DNA of 6,504 nt from Candidatus Bathycorpusculum fermentans. Its GTDB lineage: Archaea > Thermoproteota > Bathyarchaeia > Bathyarchaeales > Bathycorpusculaceae. The notes below the pieces were generated by a model that had not been told where the DNA came from, did not search any database, and worked only from the letters and a program-made list of their open reading frames with translations. Below, one piece after another: positions 5,485 to 6,504 of this stretch; within the stretch, counting starts at the first letter, position 1; each line of letters begins with the position of its first letter. Both the position numbers and the translations under genes were made by a program. The stretch covers positions 1 to 6,504 of the forward strand of contig WRGM01000086.1 in NCBI GenBank assembly GCA_009787175.1, written 5' to 3'.

Positions 5485-5772
5485 ATGGATGGACATTGGC
5501 AGAGAAAAGTACTTAGTGCTGAGTCAAATTTAAAAGATTTTAACTGCACTCAAGGCGACACACTTGGATTAGACAAATTCATCCATGATGAAGCACTAGA
5601 TTATCAACGCGAGGGAACAGGTGTAACTCACCTTTTTTATTAGGTTGAAAGGTTACAAACTTTCAGTAAGCCACATGTAAATGCGGTAAGACCACTTGTC
5701 TTTGGGAAAAAAGGGTTAAAGCTAACAACTCTGACAGATTTGCTTCACAGCCCTTAAAAATAATTCGTTAAT
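5485..5772 (+). pseudogene. Decayed GNAT-family N-acetyltransferase
   Basis: ATG 5485 opens a 52-codon frame ending at TAG 5641-5643. Its second half (FNCTQGDTLGLDKFIHDEAL, then DYQREGTGVTHLFY) matches the N-terminal pattern of TacT-like GNAT acetyltransferases, roughly FDCG-ELN-FL--AL-YQ---GVTYLF. Intact relatives continue for about another 100 residues. About 37 codons after LFY, in another frame (5703-5768), the text KANNSDRFASQPLKIIR recalls the next conserved block of the family (yPALKIgRLAV), at about the right distance, and then hits TAA. The acetyl-CoA-binding GxGxG/A loop (motif A) is not found before the TBP gene. This therefore looks like a truncated and frameshifted remnant and should not be active. 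The start has only a weak ribosome site (AAGG about ten bases upstream). Confidence 0.6.
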
Positions 5773-5784
5773 TTTGACTTTCGT

Positions 5785-5800
5785 ATTTTTGATTTTTAAA
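5785..5800 (+). promoter_or_regulatory. TATA box of the TBP gene
   Basis: TTTTTAAA at 5793-5800 starts 22 bases before ATG 5815. No ribosome site is present, so a leaderless or nearly leaderless transcript, common in archaea, is expected. Confidence 0.45.
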
Positions 5801-5814
5801 GCTTCACGATTCTT

Positions 5815-6402
5815 ATGGGTGTGACTATCGTGTTTGACCTCGTGATTACGATTGAAAATGTTGTTATGATTGGCACCTTTAGCGAAGGCATAAACTTGGA
5901 TATTGCAAACCAAAAATTAGAGGACTCAAAGCGTAATTGGCAAAGATTTCCCGGCTTAGCTTTCAAACTAAAAACGTCTCCAGCCACCTTTCTCCTCTTC
6001 CAAAGCGGAAAATTTGTCTGCACCGGTACCAAAACAGAAACTAAGGGTAAACAAGCCATAAACCAACTCTTAAACATATTAAAAACAAAAGACCTAGTAT
6101 CAAACAATTGCGTTTTCGATTGTGATGTAAAAAATTTGGTAGCCTCCGTAGACATAGGCGGCGCATCAATCGCGCTGGAGCAGTTCACACGCGAGTTTGA
6201 ATCAATCTATGAACCCGACCGATTTCCAGCCGCCGTCTACAAATCAACTGAACAAAACGCAACCTTTCTTGTGTTTTTAACAGGTAAACTGATCTGCTCA
6301 GGCATAGCCGATGAAGAAACATTGAAACAAGCAATAAAAGACTTCTACAACCAACTCGTAGAAAAAAAAGCTATCGAAAAAATCCTAAGCCCTTTATCGT
6401 AG
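5815..6402 (+). CDS. tbp: TATA-binding protein (archaeal TBP), divergent
   Basis: 195 residues, slightly longer than the usual 180-190. It binds the TATA box and recruits TFB to start transcription. It has the two-fold repeat of TBP: repeat 1 about residues 10-95, repeat 2 about 100-185. The DNA-kinking Phe pairs are kept in both (F45 in RFPG and F62 in LLF; F137 in RFPA and F154 in LVF), as are the central Asn residues (N15 in IENVV, N107 in KNLVAS) and the GK-(V/I)C-(T/S)G strands. It diverges from the archaeal norm at several points: VVMIGTF replaces VVAS-DLG in repeat 1, FPAAVYK replaces FPGLVYR in repeat 2, and the charged C-terminal helix is short. The acidic C-terminal tail seen in many archaeal TBPs is absent. 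ATG 5815 was chosen because it is preceded by a TATA box and no ribosome site. It may be a second, accessory TBP of the organism; this is inference. Confidence 0.93.
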   Translation: MGVTIVFDLVITIENVVMIGTFSEGINLDIANQKLEDSKRNWQRFPGLAFKLKTSPATFLLFQSGKFVCTGTKTETKGKQAINQLLNILKTKDLVSNNCVFDCDVKNLVASVDIGGASIALEQFTREFESIYEPDRFPAAVYKSTEQNATFLVFLTGKLICSGIADEETLKQAIKDFYNQLVEKKAIEKILSPLS

Positions 6403-6405
6403 ATT

Positions 6406-6411
6406 AAAAAA
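6406..6411 (-). terminator. T6 run after the convergent right-edge gene
   Basis: Six A on the plus strand give T6 on the minus strand about 20 bases after the stop of the minus-strand ORF at 6431, just past the TBP stop. Confidence 0.3.
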
Positions 6412-6430
6412 CTAGATAACCCGTAATTCC

Positions 6431-6504
6431 CTAAAATTTACCTACCGTATTAGTGATTGCTTCGAGTATAGTTTTTTGTTTTTTAGTAGGCTCAGAAGGC
6501 AAGA
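6431..6504 (-). CDS. Possible C-terminus of a convergent gene entering from the right edge
   Basis: A minus-strand frame is open from the edge to TAG at 6433-6431, ending LPSEPTKKQKTILEAITN then TVGKF. It reads like a genuine soluble C-terminus, and a T6 run follows on its strand. Too short to name. A TTG at the very edge could also make it a 23-residue ORF. Confidence 0.35.
   Translation of the reverse strand, partial: LPSEPTKKQKTILEAITNTVGKF
6472..6484 (+). terminator. T-rich terminator after the TBP gene
   Basis: TTTTTTGTTTTTT lies 70 bases after the TBP stop on the plus strand. It would end TBP transcription inside the convergent reading frame. Confidence 0.45.

Noticed and set aside
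5722..6188. Minus-strand ORFs 5722-5913 and 5796-6188
   Set aside because: Antisense to the unmistakable TBP gene.
1..6504. CRISPR array, tRNA or rRNA gene, integrase attachment site, IS element
   Set aside because: No spaced direct repeats of 25-40 bp, no tRNA cloverleaf, no transposase motifs or terminal inverted repeats were seen on either strand.

Overview
This AT-rich window is archaeal. The clearest marker is a two-repeat TATA-binding protein (5815-6402). It is supported by Shine-Dalgarno motifs of the GGTGA/GGAGG type, TATA boxes with purine-rich upstream elements, and T-tract terminators. A PrgI/VirB3-like plus VirB4 gene pair, a large beta-helix surface protein and a small ribbon-helix-helix/zinc protein suggest accessory DNA of conjugative or plasmid origin. 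My guess at the lineage is Bathyarchaeia-like, but no gene here proves it.

Layout. 1-80: probable end of a plus-strand gene entering from the left, then a T-rich terminator. 160-1485 (minus): secreted, membrane-anchored right-handed beta-helix protein. 1486-1641: divergent promoter region. 1642-4266 (plus): conjugation-type operon with a 29-codon leader ORF, a PrgI/VirB3-like membrane protein and a VirB4-type ATPase. This operon is broken or recoded at two clear points (an A6 run near 2210 and a G4 run near 3484) and possibly a third near 1711-1728. 4267-4554: regulatory region with at least five copies of a 13-bp palindrome (consensus ATGTTANTAACAT), mostly abutting in tandem. 4555-4947: predicted DNA-binding protein with an N-terminal ribbon-helix-helix-like fold and a C-terminal Cys4 zinc site. 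4948-5312: intergenic, with a good promoter at its right end. 5313-5772: a 48-residue protein followed by a decayed GNAT acetyltransferase, resembling the remnant of a toxin-antitoxin-type pair, with a 26-bp operator-like palindrome between them. 5815-6402: the TBP, probably leaderless. 6431-6504 (minus): probable C-terminus of a convergent gene.

How it fits together. VirB4 would power a type IV secretion apparatus and the PrgI-like protein would anchor it in the membrane. The ribbon-helix-helix protein is a good candidate to bind the palindrome array, as autorepressor, partition or replication factor. The beta-helix protein looks like surface cargo. No relaxase, VirD4 coupling protein, integrase, tRNA attachment site or CRISPR array is visible. 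With two or three frame breaks in the operon and a fragmented GNAT, the region is either a decaying mobile element or a sequence with homopolymer errors. Read-level data would separate these.
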